Position numbers and translations under genes: made by a program. The notes under the pieces are model-generated. The model searched no databases. It saw only the letters and a list, made by a program, of their open reading frames with translations, and was not told the origin of the DNA. Below are positions 46,446 to 55,299 of a DNA stretch of 64,000 nucleotides, in pieces; within the stretch, counting starts at the first letter, position 1; every line of letters begins with the position of its first letter. This DNA is from Confluentibacter lentus (lineage in GTDB: Bacteria > Bacteroidota > Bacteroidia > Flavobacteriales > Flavobacteriaceae), in contig NZ_NIHE01000002.1 in assembly GCF_002806995.1 (NCBI RefSeq), positions 62,001 to 126,000 of the forward strand, read 5' to 3'.

Positions 46446-48245
46446 TTACATGCCTTTGTTACGTTTTCTTTCTACCTCAGTCAGGTAGATTTTACGTAAT
46501 CTGATATGATTTGGAGTTACTTCAACGTACTCATCCTTTTGTATGTATTCCAGGGCTTCTTCTAACGAAAATTTAATAGCCGGTACAATTTTGGCTTTAT
46601 CATCTGCGCCAGAGGAACGCACGTTACTTAATTTCTTGGTTTTAGTTACGTTAACGGCCATATCGTCACCACGTGAGTTTTCTCCAATAACTTGTCCTTC
46701 ATAAATATCTTCTCCCGGATCAATAAAAAACTTACCTCGTTCTTGTAATTTATCTATTGAATAAGGAATGGCCTGACCTTTTTCCATGGACACCAAAGAA
46801 CCGTTTTGACGTTCAGGAATACCTCCTTTTAGAGGTTGATATTCTTTAAAGCGATGTGCCATAATAGCCTCTCCAGCAGTAGCGGTTAATAACTGATTAC
46901 GCAATCCTATAATCCCTCTGGAAGGCATTAAAAACTGACAAACCATACGTTCGCCTTTGGCTTCCATACTGGTCATTTCTCCTTTACGTAAGCTAACCAT
47001 TTCAATCGCTTTTCCTGATACTGCTTCTGGTAAATCAATGGTCATTTCTTCAACCGGCTCGCATTTAACACCATCAATTTCTTTAATAATTACTTGTGGC
47101 TGCCCAATTTGAAGTTCATAACCTTCACGTCTCATGGTTTCTATTAAAACGGATAAGTGCAGTACACCACGACCATAAACCATAAATTTATCGGCACTAT
47201 CGGTTTCTTCAACTCTAAGAGCTAAGTTTTTCTCCAATTCCTTTTTCAAGCGGTCTTTAATATGTCGCGATGTTACAAACTTTCCATCTTTTCCAAAGAA
47301 AGGTGAATCGTTAATAGTAAACAACATACTCATGGTTGGCTCATCGATAGCGATTGTTTTCAATCCTTGAGGGTTTTCAAAATCGGCAACAGTATCACCA
47401 ATTTCAAAACCTTCCAAACCAACAAGTGCACAAATATCTCCTGTTTGAACTTCATCTACTTTTTTACGCCCTAAGCCTTCAAAAATATGAACTTCTTTAA
47501 TTTTAGATTTTACAATACTTCCATCTCTTTTTACCAAAGAAATATTTTGACCGGTTTTTAATCCGCCTCTTGTTAAACGTCCGATAGCAATTCGACCTGT
47601 AAATGAAGAAAAATCTAAAGAGGTAATCAACATTTGAGTGGTTCCTTCCTCAATTTTAGGAGCTGGGATATGCTCTATAACCATATCCAATAATGGTTCT
47701 ATATTGGATGTTTGGTTTTTCCAATCATCACTCATCCAGTTATTTTTTGCCGAACCATACACCGTTGGAAAATCTAATTGCCATTCTTCTGCACCCAATT
47801 CAAACATTAAATCGAACACCTTTTCATGTACTTCTTCTGGGGTACAGTTTTCTTTATCCACTTTATTAATAACCACGCAAGGTTTCAACCCTAAATCAAT
47901 TGCTTTTTGCAATACAAAACGGGTTTGTGGCATAGGGCCTTCAAAAGCATCAACCAATAACAACACACCATCTGCCATATTAAGTACACGCTCCACTTCC
48001 CCACCAAAATCGGCGTGACCAGGAGTATCAATAATATTAATCTTGGTATCTTTATAAATTACAGACACGTTTTTAGAGGTAATCGTAATACCTCTTTCAC
48101 GCTCTAAATCGTTATTATCCAGAATTAAATCGCCCGTATTTTCGTTTTCACGAAATAGCTGACAATGGTACATAATTTTATCAACCAACGTGGTTTTACC
48201 GTGGTCTACGTGTGCAATAATTGCAATGTTTTTGATGTTAGCCAT
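46446..48245 (-). CDS. typA: TypA/BipA ribosome-binding GTPase
   Basis: 599 residues from the ATG at 48245 (MANIKNIAIIAHVDHGKTT). A further 12 codons upstream are open but overlap the promoter box, so are rejected. The translational GTPase motifs AHVDHGKTTL, the switch RERGITI, DTPGHADFGGEV and NKVD are all intact. The C-terminal BipA domain carries MPSRGIIGLRNQLLTATAGEAIM. The protein acts on the ribosome in stress and cold adaptation and in 50S assembly. Confidence 0.97.
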   Translation of the reverse strand: MANIKNIAIIAHVDHGKTTLVDKIMYHCQLFRENENTGDLILDNNDLERERGITITSKNVSVIYKDTKINIIDTPGHADFGGEVERVLNMADGVLLLVDAFEGPMPQTRFVLQKAIDLGLKPCVVINKVDKENCTPEEVHEKVFDLMFELGAEEWQLDFPTVYGSAKNNWMSDDWKNQTSNIEPLLDMVIEHIPAPKIEEGTTQMLITSLDFSSFTGRIAIGRLTRGGLKTGQNISLVKRDGSIVKSKIKEVHIFEGLGRKKVDEVQTGDICALVGLEGFEIGDTVADFENPQGLKTIAIDEPTMSMLFTINDSPFFGKDGKFVTSRHIKDRLKKELEKNLALRVEETDSADKFMVYGRGVLHLSVLIETMRREGYELQIGQPQVIIKEIDGVKCEPVEEMTIDLPEAVSGKAIEMVSLRKGEMTSMEAKGERMVCQFLMPSRGIIGLRNQLLTATAGEAIMAHRFKEYQPLKGGIPERQNGSLVSMEKGQAIPYSIDKLQERGKFFIDPGEDIYEGQVIGENSRGDDMAVNVTKTKKLSNVRSSGADDKAKIVPAIKFSLEEALEYIQKDEYVEVTPNHIRLRKIYLTEVERKRNKGM

Positions 48246-48691
48246 ATAGGTGCCATATTTTAAGCGTGCAAAGGTAACCATAATAATTTAATTTATATTA
48301 TAATAATTTTATTTTGGAAAGTCATAGTTAATACACTATTATTCTATTAACAACTAAGTTTTTTATTATAATTCAGCAATAATAGAATATATCATAATCT
48401 CTCTATATATCAACAAATTATTTAAAAACTAAATTTTCCTAAGTATACTTCTGCTTATAAAAAATATAACTTTAATAACATAAAATATAACACATCTTTT
48501 TATATAGTATTTTAAAAACATTTCAAGATAAACAGCAAACATTTAGGTTTCTATTTCAAAGATTACATAAAAAATTAGCACATGACATTTGTCATTTTTA
48601 TAAAAGATTGGTGTAGCTACCTTTGAAGAAGAATAAATAAAAGATTTCCGATAACAAAACATAATAATAAAAACCATAAACAATTTTAAAA
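48246..48691. promoter_or_regulatory. Divergent control region between typA and pckA
   Basis: 446 bp without a gene. On the minus side TACCTTTG (48276-48269) is a perfect -7 box 23 bp before typA. On the plus side TACCTTTG (48618-48625) is the pckA box. An inverted repeat TATTCTATTA (48340-48349) / TAATAGAATA (48380-48389) lies between. A palindrome ATGACA-TT-TGTCAT (48582-48595) stands upstream of the pckA box. The rest is plain AT-rich sequence. Confidence 0.65.
48582..48595. promoter_or_regulatory. Perfect palindromic operator candidate upstream of pckA
   Basis: ATGACA and TGTCAT are perfect inverted half-sites with a 2-bp centre. The site ends 22 bp before the pckA -7 box, so a protein bound here would contact or replace the -33 region. 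The half-site resembles those of CRP/FNR-type regulators, but with a different spacing. Confidence 0.45.
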
Positions 48692-50341
48692 ATGAAAAAT
48701 ATTAAAATCATTCAGGAGTTGCACGATTTAGGAATTACTGGATATCATGAGGTATCTTACAACCCCTCCTACGAAGAATTATTTCAAGCCGAAATATCTC
48801 ATAAACGAAAAGGATATGAAAAAGGCGCCTTAACTGATACAGGCAGCATTGCTGTTAAAACTGGTGTTTTTACAGGTCGCTCACCTAAAGACAGGTATAT
48901 TGTAAAAGATGAGATTACTAAAGACACTATTTGTTGGGATAAAGAATACGGCATTAGCACTCCAAATTACCCAACAACTAAAGCCGTTTGGGATGATTTA
49001 AAAGCCTTAACATTAGAACAACTTTCAACATCCCCTAAACTGTATGTTGTTGATGCCTTTTGTGGCACAAATGCCGATACAAGACTAAAAGTTCGTTTCG
49101 TCATGGAAGTTGCTTGGCAAGCACACTTTGTTACAAATATGTTTATTAGACCATCCATTTATGAATTGGAAAACTTTGGTAAACCAGATTTTATTGTAAT
49201 GAACGCATCAAAAGCAACAAACCCAAATTGGAAAGAACATGGTTTAAACTCTGAAAATTATGTGTTATTTAATTTAACCGAAAAAATTCAAATTATTGGA
49301 GGTACTTGGTATGGTGGCGAAATGAAAAAAGGAATGTTTGCTATGATGAACTACTACCTACCATTAAAGGGCATGGCCTCTATGCATTGTTCTGCAAACG
49401 TAGGTGAAGATGGTGATGTTGCTGTTTTCTTCGGACTTTCAGGCACTGGAAAAACAACTTTATCAGCTGATCCAAAACGTTATTTAATTGGTGATGACGA
49501 ACATGGTTGGGATAACAATGGCGTTTTTAATTATGAAGGTGGTTGTTATGCCAAAGTAATTGACTTAAGCGAAAACAATGAGCCAGACATTTGGAGAGCT
49601 ATCAAAAGAGATGCTTTATTGGAAAATGTGATTGTTGACGAGTATGGTGAAATCAATTATTATGATCATTCTATTACTGAAAACTCAAGAGTTTCTTACC
49701 CCATTTACCATATTAGCAAAATTGTATTACCATCAAAAGCTGGACACGCTAGCAAAATTATTTACCTTTCAGCTGATGCCTTTGGCGTATTGCCTCCAGT
49801 ATCCGTATTAACTGACGATCAAGCTGCGTACCATTTTTTATGTGGATATACTTCTAAATTAGCTGGAACAGAACGTGGAATCACTGCTCCAGAGCCATCA
49901 TTCTCTCCAGCTTTTGGTGAAGCATTCTTAACATTACATCCAACAATGTATTCTAAAACATTAATTGGAAAAATGAAAGAACACAATGCTAAAGCATATT
50001 TAGTAAACACTGGTTGGAATGGTACTGGAAAACGTATTTCTTTAAAAAACACAAGAGCTATTATAGATGCTATTATAAATGGCGATATTGACAAAGCAGA
50101 ATACAAAACAATTCCATATTTAAATTTAACATTTCCAACAGCGTTGCCAAATGTAAGTGAAGGTATTCTTGACCCAAGATTTACTTACGCAAAAGAAGAT
50201 TTATGGACTGAAAAAGCTAAAGATTTAGCCACTCGTTACATTAAATACTTCGAACAATATACAAACGATGACGAGGGAAAACGTTTAGTTAAATCTGGAC
50301 CATCATTAGTTGAAGAAACAGTCTTGTTTAGCCCAAACTAA
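48692..50341 (+). CDS. pckA: Phosphoenolpyruvate carboxykinase (ATP)
   Basis: 549 residues. The kinase-1a P-loop GLSGTGKT is at 248-255, and [10 protein letters not shown] (oxaloacetate side) and [23 protein letters not shown] (metal site) follow the ATP-PEPCK family. It turns oxaloacetate to phosphoenolpyruvate, the entry to gluconeogenesis, needed when peptides or acids are the carbon source. It has its own promoter and a strong terminator. A palindrome upstream suggests carbon-responsive control. Confidence 0.97.
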   Translation: MKNIKIIQELHDLGITGYHEVSYNPSYEELFQAEISHKRKGYEKGALTDTGSIAVKTGVFTGRSPKDRYIVKDEITKDTICWDKEYGISTPNYPTTKAVWDDLKALTLEQLSTSPKLYVVDAFCGTNADTRLKVRFVMEVAWQAHFVTNMFIRPSIYELENFGKPDFIVMNASKATNPNWKEHGLNSENYVLFNLTEKIQIIGGTWYGGEMKKGMFAMMNYYLPLKGMASMHCSANVGEDGDVAVFFGLSGTGKTTLSADPKRYLIGDDEHGWDNNGVFNYEGGCYAKVIDLSENNEPDIWRAIKRDALLENVIVDEYGEINYYDHSITENSRVSYPIYHISKIVLPSKAGHASKIIYLSADAFGVLPPVSVLTDDQAAYHFLCGYTSKLAGTERGITAPEPSFSPAFGEAFLTLHPTMYSKTLIGKMKEHNAKAYLVNTGWNGTGKRISLKNTRAIIDAIINGDIDKAEYKTIPYLNLTFPTALPNVSEGILDPRFTYAKEDLWTEKAKDLATRYIKYFEQYTNDDEGKRLVKSGPSLVEETVLFSPN

Positions 50342-50360
50342 ATCCAGACACACTACCTAG

Positions 50361-50417
50361 CCATTTGCATTATGTGATTTTAAATTTAAAAATTGCATAA
50401 TGCAAAATGGTTTTTTT
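50361..50417 (+). terminator. Terminator after pckA
   Basis: CCATTTGCATTATG (50361-50374) pairs with CATAATGCAAAATGG (50396-50410) with one bulged base, followed by T7. The loop is about 21 bases. Confidence 0.85.
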
Positions 50418-50491
50418 GAATTTGGTTATTATTAATATAAACCCTAAAACGATTTAGCAATTCCTTTAGATGTTTTTACAATCGAATAAAT

Positions 50492-50525
50492 TTTGTTCTA
50501 AGTAAGTGCATTAATAGTATCTTTG
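50492..50525 (+). promoter_or_regulatory. Promoter of kdsA
   Basis: TTTG (50492-50495) and TATCTTTG (50518-50525) with 22 bp between, 31 bp before the ATG. Confidence 0.65.
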
Positions 50526-50556
50526 TACCCTTAAATTTCATGAAAACAGTAAGCTT

Positions 50557-51378
50557 ATGAATCTTCAAGACGTACCAAAACTAAACCATTTAAACGCTAA
50601 CAATTTCTTTTTACTTTGTGGCCCTTGTGCCATTGAAGGTGAAGACATGGCTTTAAGAATTGCTGAAAAAGTAGTAAGCATTACCAATAAATTGGAAATA
50701 CCTTATGTTTTTAAAGGCAGTTTTAAAAAAGCGAACCGTAGCAGAGTGGATAGTTTTACAGGTATTGGTGATGAAAAGGCTTTGAAAATCTTAAAAAAAG
50801 TATCCGATACATTTGGAATCCCAACGGTAACCGATATTCATGAAATTTCGGACGCGCATTTAGCAGCTCAATATGTTGACGTTTTGCAAATCCCTGCTTT
50901 TTTGGTGCGCCAAACGGATTTACTTGTGGCTGCTGCCGAAACTGGTAAAGTGGTTAATTTAAAAAAAGGTCAATTCATGAGTCCGGAAGCCATGAAACAC
51001 GCCGTTCAAAAAGTTAAGGATTCTGGCAATGACAAATCATGGATTACTGATAGAGGCACCATGTTTGGCTATCAAGATATGATAGTGGATTTTCGTGGCA
51101 TACCAACCATGCGCCAATATGCTCCAACTATTTTGGATGTAACCCATTCTTTGCAACAACCAAACCAATCGAGCGGCGTTACGGGTGGAAGACCAGATAT
51201 GATTGAAACGATTGCCCGTGCCGGTATTGTAAATAATGTAGATGGCTTGTTTATTGAAACCCATTTCGATCCGGCAAATGCCAAAAGCGATGGTGCCAAT
51301 ATGCTACATTTAGATCTTTTGGAAAAATTATTAACCAATTTGGTAGCCATTAGAAAAACCGTCAATAAACTTGGTTAA
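50557..51378 (+). CDS. kdsA: 3-deoxy-8-phosphooctulonate (KDO-8P) synthase
   Basis: 273 residues. FLLCGPCAIEGED starts the TIM barrel, SFKKANRSRVDSFTG is the phosphoenolpyruvate-binding loop and ITDRGTMFGYQDM the active-site segment. KANRS and DRGTMFGY separate it from DAHP synthases. It makes KDO-8-phosphate from arabinose-5-phosphate and PEP for the LPS inner core. It follows pckA, which produces PEP, but has a separate promoter. It overlaps the convergent DUF1801 gene by 4 bp. Confidence 0.95.
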   Translation: MNLQDVPKLNHLNANNFFLLCGPCAIEGEDMALRIAEKVVSITNKLEIPYVFKGSFKKANRSRVDSFTGIGDEKALKILKKVSDTFGIPTVTDIHEISDAHLAAQYVDVLQIPAFLVRQTDLLVAAAETGKVVNLKKGQFMSPEAMKHAVQKVKDSGNDKSWITDRGTMFGYQDMIVDFRGIPTMRQYAPTILDVTHSLQQPNQSSGVTGGRPDMIETIARAGIVNNVDGLFIETHFDPANAKSDGANMLHLDLLEKLLTNLVAIRKTVNKLG

Positions 51379-51752
51379 ATAAACCAGGCTTTTTTACTTC
51401 TTCCTAACAAAGCGGATGCTTCATGCAATAATTGCACGAAATTATCATGATCTAAATCCTCTAACGTCTTTAGCTGGATAGAACGCACTTGCTTACGTTT
51501 GTTATCATTTTTTAAAATTGGGAACTGCTTTTCCAATAATATGCCCTGAACAAAAGCAACATCTACATAGTTTGTACCTTTTAAAACATTCAAATATAAC
51601 ATGGGCTTTTTATGGCAATTATAAAACGGAATTTTATAGCTGTAGCGTTCTTCAGCTTCTGGCAACGTGTTTAAAATAATGCTTCTTACATAAAGCATAA
51701 TGGATTGGTATGGCTCTTTTTGATTAAGAAAATAGTGCTCTACGGGTTTCAC
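51375..51752 (-). CDS. DUF1801 domain protein
   Basis: 125 residues. VEHYFLNQKEPYQSIMLYVRSIILNTLPEAEERYSYKIPFYNCHKKPMLYL matches the DUF1801 (YdhG-like) fold, a small frataxin-like domain of unknown function. No metal-binding cluster stands out. It converges on kdsA. Confidence 0.8.
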   Translation of the reverse strand: MKPVEHYFLNQKEPYQSIMLYVRSIILNTLPEAEERYSYKIPFYNCHKKPMLYLNVLKGTNYVDVAFVQGILLEKQFPILKNDNKRKQVRSIQLKTLEDLDHDNFVQLLHEASALLGRSKKAWFI

Positions 51753-51951
51753 GGTAAAACGTTATTTAAATTATTGTGATTAAAAAAGCATAGCTACAAA
51801 ACTATTGCTTAACATCCAAATAAGCCCATCTATTTTAAAAAAACAATCTTTCTAAATTTTACGGGCATCAAAATAATATGTTAAATTTTCTTACTTTTAT
51901 TTTTTTTTTGACTACATTGAAGACTTTAATCATCAATCTAAACTATTTATT

Positions 51952-53910
51952 ATGAAAACATTACATTTACCAACTACCGTACTATTATTAATCTTGCTAT
52001 TGGTTTCCTGCCAAAAAGAAAAAGAAGACTTAGGATTGGATATTGGGGAACTTCATATCTCCAAAACATTTCCAAAGCCAGGCGATTCTTTAAAATTAAG
52101 TTATTCCCTTGATGAAAATTCTCTAGAGGATGACAGTGAATTTCAATCGCTTTTCTATTATCTAGTTAATGAAAACATGTATCCAGAAGACATTAACCTA
52201 AAAAAAGCAGATAACGGAAACTGGGAAGGGTACATTAAAATACCAGATTCCGCAAAAGCATTAGCTTTTAATTTTAAATCTGGGGAAACTTATTATAACA
52301 ATAAAAATAGCGGCTACACAATCTTTCTATATGACGAAAACCAAAAACAAATTGCTGGAAGCAATGCTAGCTTAGGCTACTATTATTTAAGATATGCTGA
52401 TAGTCATGGGATTAATATTGATAAAGAAAAGATTCTTGCATTATTAAAAACTGATATAGATGAATATCCAGAAGTAAAAGATAAATTGGGTTTCGTCTAT
52501 TTTAATGAACTGATTAGACAAGATAATGTTTCCGGTAAAATGGTAATTAATGAAGAAATTGACAAACTTAAAAGCAAAACTGAACTAACGGAAAAAGATT
52601 ATTCTACGCTTATCAATTTTTATGGAATTTTAAGGGAAAGGGGAAAAGCAGATTCCATTACAAATATAGCAATTGAAAGATTCCCAAATGGAAATATCGC
52701 TAATAGTAAATTTTTAAATTCATTTTTTGAAGAAAAAGATTTAGAAAAGATGGTTACAATTTTTGAAGCGTTTTCAACGAAAGCAAAAAGCAAAAATGAC
52801 TTAAGTATAAAAGATTACATGGCACAAACAATTGCCAATAAATTTTTTGAAAATAAAGATAAAGATAACTTTTTTAAATATTCCGCCCTCATTTCTAACA
52901 AATCGAATCTTGCCATGTTGTATAACAATACAGCTTGGGGGTTAGTTTTAAAAAATCAAGATTTAGATTTTGCATCTAATATTTCAAATAAGTCCCTAGA
53001 GTTAATTAAAGAATCGGAAAAAAGCCCTTTTACAACTGAAAGTCAGCATAAAAAAAATACTGAATCAGCCTACTTCACGTTTGCTGACACTTATGCTTAC
53101 ATTCTTTTCAAACAGGGAAAAATGGAGGAAGCAATCAAATACCAGGAACCGGTTGCTTATTCCATAAAAAAAGGAAAAGGCGACAATGGAGTTATTGAAA
53201 GATATGTGGAGTTTTTATTAAAAAACAAACAATACGATGATGTGGAAACCAAAGCCGCTAATTTTATAAAAGATGGTAATGGTTCGGCAAAAACTAAAGA
53301 ATATCTAAAACAAGCGTATGTTGCCAATAAAGGTTCTGACAAAGGTTTTAATGATTATTTAAGCGGTTTAGAAAAAGTAGCAGAAGAAAGCATAATTGCA
53401 GAATTAAGAAAAAAAATGATTGATGAAGAAGCACCTGATTTCACCTTAACAAACTTAAACAATGAAGAAGTCACATTGTCCAGTTTAAAAGGCAAAACGG
53501 TAATAATAGATTTTTGGGCAACTTGGTGTGGCCCCTGTATACAATCTTTCCCAGCCATGCAAACTGCGGTAAACAAATATAAAGACGACCCAAATGTGGT
53601 ATTTCTTTTTGTTGACACTTGGGAAAATGGAACACCAGAACAAAATACTAAAAATGTGACCAATTTTATTAAGAACAACAAATATTCATTTAATGTATTA
53701 TTTGACACAAAAACTTCTGATGAACCAGACAGCCCATATAAAGTAGTAGAAGACTATAAGGTTAGTGGCATTCCAACAAAATTCATAATAGGAACAGATG
53801 GAAAAATAAAATTTAAATCTGTTGGTTATGGAGGAAGTGTAGATGGTTTGGTTTCCGAATTGGATCAAATGATCAAATTTAACCAATCTTTTAAACCCTT
53901 AAAATCTTAA
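51952..53910 (+). CDS. Lipoprotein with helical repeats and a C-terminal TlpA-like thioredoxin domain
   Basis: 652 residues. The lipoprotein signal ends LLLVSC (Cys20). About 25-490 has an N-terminal beta region and TPR-like helices (FADTYAYILFKQGKMEEAIKYQ). From about 500 a thioredoxin fold begins (EEAPDFTLTNLNNEEVTLSSLKGK) with active site Cys526-Gly-Pro-Cys529 (WCGPC) and the cis-Pro in SGIPTKF. It probably reduces disulfides in the periplasm. Similar large thioredoxin lipoproteins are numerous in Bacteroidota. A terminator follows. Confidence 0.9.
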   Translation: MKTLHLPTTVLLLILLLVSCQKEKEDLGLDIGELHISKTFPKPGDSLKLSYSLDENSLEDDSEFQSLFYYLVNENMYPEDINLKKADNGNWEGYIKIPDSAKALAFNFKSGETYYNNKNSGYTIFLYDENQKQIAGSNASLGYYYLRYADSHGINIDKEKILALLKTDIDEYPEVKDKLGFVYFNELIRQDNVSGKMVINEEIDKLKSKTELTEKDYSTLINFYGILRERGKADSITNIAIERFPNGNIANSKFLNSFFEEKDLEKMVTIFEAFSTKAKSKNDLSIKDYMAQTIANKFFENKDKDNFFKYSALISNKSNLAMLYNNTAWGLVLKNQDLDFASNISNKSLELIKESEKSPFTTESQHKKNTESAYFTFADTYAYILFKQGKMEEAIKYQEPVAYSIKKGKGDNGVIERYVEFLLKNKQYDDVETKAANFIKDGNGSAKTKEYLKQAYVANKGSDKGFNDYLSGLEKVAEESIIAELRKKMIDEEAPDFTLTNLNNEEVTLSSLKGKTVIIDFWATWCGPCIQSFPAMQTAVNKYKDDPNVVFLFVDTWENGTPEQNTKNVTNFIKNNKYSFNVLFDTKTSDEPDSPYKVVEDYKVSGIPTKFIIGTDGKIKFKSVGYGGSVDGLVSELDQMIKFNQSFKPLKS

Positions 53911-53944
53911 AAATCATTCAAATACCACTGGTATAACCATATTT

Positions 53945-53975
53945 AAAAAGCAATCTAAAAAAGATTGCTTTTTTT
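53945..53975 (+). terminator. Terminator after the thioredoxin-like lipoprotein
   Basis: AAAAAGCAATCT pairs with AGATTGCTTTTT, followed by further T residues. A strong rho-independent form. Confidence 0.85.
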
Positions 53976-54013
53976 ATTATAAATAAATTATTCTATTTCA
54001 ATTAAATTTATTT

Positions 54014-54035
54014 ACTTTGCATTTCAAAGTACTTT
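54014..54035. promoter_or_regulatory. Operator candidate 1: ACTTTG-CATTT-CAAAGT plus ACTTT
   Basis: A perfect 6-bp inverted repeat with 5-bp centre at 54014-54030. It continues so that AAAGTACTTT is itself a palindrome (54026-54035). It ends 3 bp before the start of the first gene of the regulator operon. The same composite site precedes creD at 55266-55287. TTACTTTG inside it may double as the -7 box. Confidence 0.7.
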
Positions 54036-54038
54036 AAT

Positions 54039-54647
54039 ATGGAATCAAAAGATTATTTAAAAGACCTCAGCGAGATTAAAGATTTAATGAATAAATCCTC
54101 TCGCTTTATTTCATTAAGTGGTTTATCGGGTATATTGGCAGGAACCTATGCCTTAATTGGTGCCGCCATTGCCTATTGGTTGGTTACTGAATTTAGTTAT
54201 GGAACTTTAACTCTTGACGATTACATATTCAGACTTTGCGTTTTAATACTATTTTTGGTTGCCTTTTTAAGTGCTATTACAGGTATTTACTTAACAACCA
54301 AAAAAGCAAAGAAAAATGGCACTAAAATCTGGGATGCCACATCAAAGCGTTTGATTATTAATTTTTTGATTCCGTTAATTGTGGGCGGACTTTATATTCT
54401 AATCATTTTAGACCAACAAAAGTATGGGCAATCTGGCGCGTTAATGCTTATATTTTATGGCTTAGCTTTAGTTAATGCCTCAAAATACAGTATTGGTGAT
54501 ATTAGATATTTGGGTTATATCCAAATAGTTTTAGGGCTAATCTGTGCCATGCTTCCAGTATATGGATTTTGGCTTTGGGTCATTGGTTTCGGAATCATGC
54601 ATATTATTTACGGCACTTTGATGCATTTTAAATATGACACTAAATAA
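54039..54647 (+). CDS. Membrane protein of the CreD/regulator locus, unknown
   Basis: 202 residues. A short charged N-terminus (MESKDYLKDLSEIKDLMNKSSRF) precedes about six membrane helices. No known family is recognised. It is the first gene of an operon with a 96-residue membrane protein (9 bp later) and a winged-helix regulator (6 bp after that). Its position under the shared operator suggests it works with CreD in the envelope. Confidence 0.8.
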   Translation: MESKDYLKDLSEIKDLMNKSSRFISLSGLSGILAGTYALIGAAIAYWLVTEFSYGTLTLDDYIFRLCVLILFLVAFLSAITGIYLTTKKAKKNGTKIWDATSKRLIINFLIPLIVGGLYILIILDQQKYGQSGALMLIFYGLALVNASKYSIGDIRYLGYIQIVLGLICAMLPVYGFWLWVIGFGIMHIIYGTLMHFKYDTK

Positions 54648-54656
54648 TTTATCACT

Positions 54657-54947
54657 ATGGTTTTAAAAAACAAACGATTAACCGCAATTATAAGTACCGT
54701 TGTACTTTTACTTTTAATACCATTGACTGCTATGCAGTTTACCAATGAAGTAAATTGGTCCTTTAGGGATTTTATCGCAGCTGCATTATTGTTATTGGGT
54801 ACAGGTCTTGCCATAGAACTTGTTCTGAGGAAAGTAAGCAAAAAACAAAATCGATTCGTTTTGTTATTCATTATTTTAGTCCTATTATTTGTAACATGGG
54901 TTGAACTTGCGGTTGGCATTTTTGGAACACCTTTCGCTGGAAGTTAA
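54657..54947 (+). CDS. Small membrane protein of the CreD/regulator locus, unknown
   Basis: 96 residues, three hydrophobic segments (TAIISTVVLLLLIPLTAMQF, FIAAALLLLGTGLAIELVL, FVLLFIILVLLFVTWVELAVGIFG). It is set tightly between the larger membrane protein and the regulator. No family is recognised; it may be a subunit or signal receiver for the regulator. Confidence 0.8.
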   Translation: MVLKNKRLTAIISTVVLLLLIPLTAMQFTNEVNWSFRDFIAAALLLLGTGLAIELVLRKVSKKQNRFVLLFIILVLLFVTWVELAVGIFGTPFAGS

Positions 54948-54953
54948 AAAATT

Positions 54954-55247
54954 ATGAGCATCATAAACAATATAAATAAAGTATTCGATCACCGTATTAG
55001 ATTAGGCATTATGTCTATTTTAATGGTGAACGAGTACGCCGATTTTAATATGCTAAAAGAATTATTAGATGTCACTGACGGAAATTTGGCAAGCCACACC
55101 AAAGCATTGGAAGCTGCCGACTATATTAAAGTTGAAAAACAATTTATTGGCAGAAAGCCAAACACACGTTACAGTTGCACAAAATTAGGTGAATTGGAAT
55201 TTAAAAAGCATATTGACGCACTCGAAAAAATAATAAATAAGCACTAA
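54954..55247 (+). CDS. Winged-helix transcriptional regulator
   Basis: 97 residues, one wHTH domain of the MarR/ArsR-like HTH_34 kind: DHRIRLGIMSILMVNEYADFNMLKELLDVTDGNLASHTKALEAADYI is helix 1 to the recognition helix, and the wing is KQFIGRKPNTRYSCT. There is no sensory domain, so signal input must come from a partner. It sits last in its operon and directly before creD. The most economical model is that it binds the ACTTTG-N5-CAAAGT sites in front of both. Confidence 0.9.
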   Translation: MSIINNINKVFDHRIRLGIMSILMVNEYADFNMLKELLDVTDGNLASHTKALEAADYIKVEKQFIGRKPNTRYSCTKLGELEFKKHIDALEKIINKH

Positions 55248-55265
55248 CATTTTTTTTAATCTCAT

Positions 55266-55287
55266 ACTTTGAAATACAAAGTACTTT
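55266..55287. promoter_or_regulatory. Operator candidate 2: ACTTTG-AAATA-CAAAGT plus ACTTT
   Basis: The same inverted repeat and overlapping AAAGTACTTT palindrome as at 54014, with a different 5-bp centre. It lies 12 bp before the creD ATG. Confidence 0.7.
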
Positions 55288-55299
55288 AAATCTATAATC

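Noticed and set aside
48246-48281. Longer TypA start
   Set aside because: The extension overlaps a perfect TACCTTTG promoter box, and the conserved protein begins at MANIKN.
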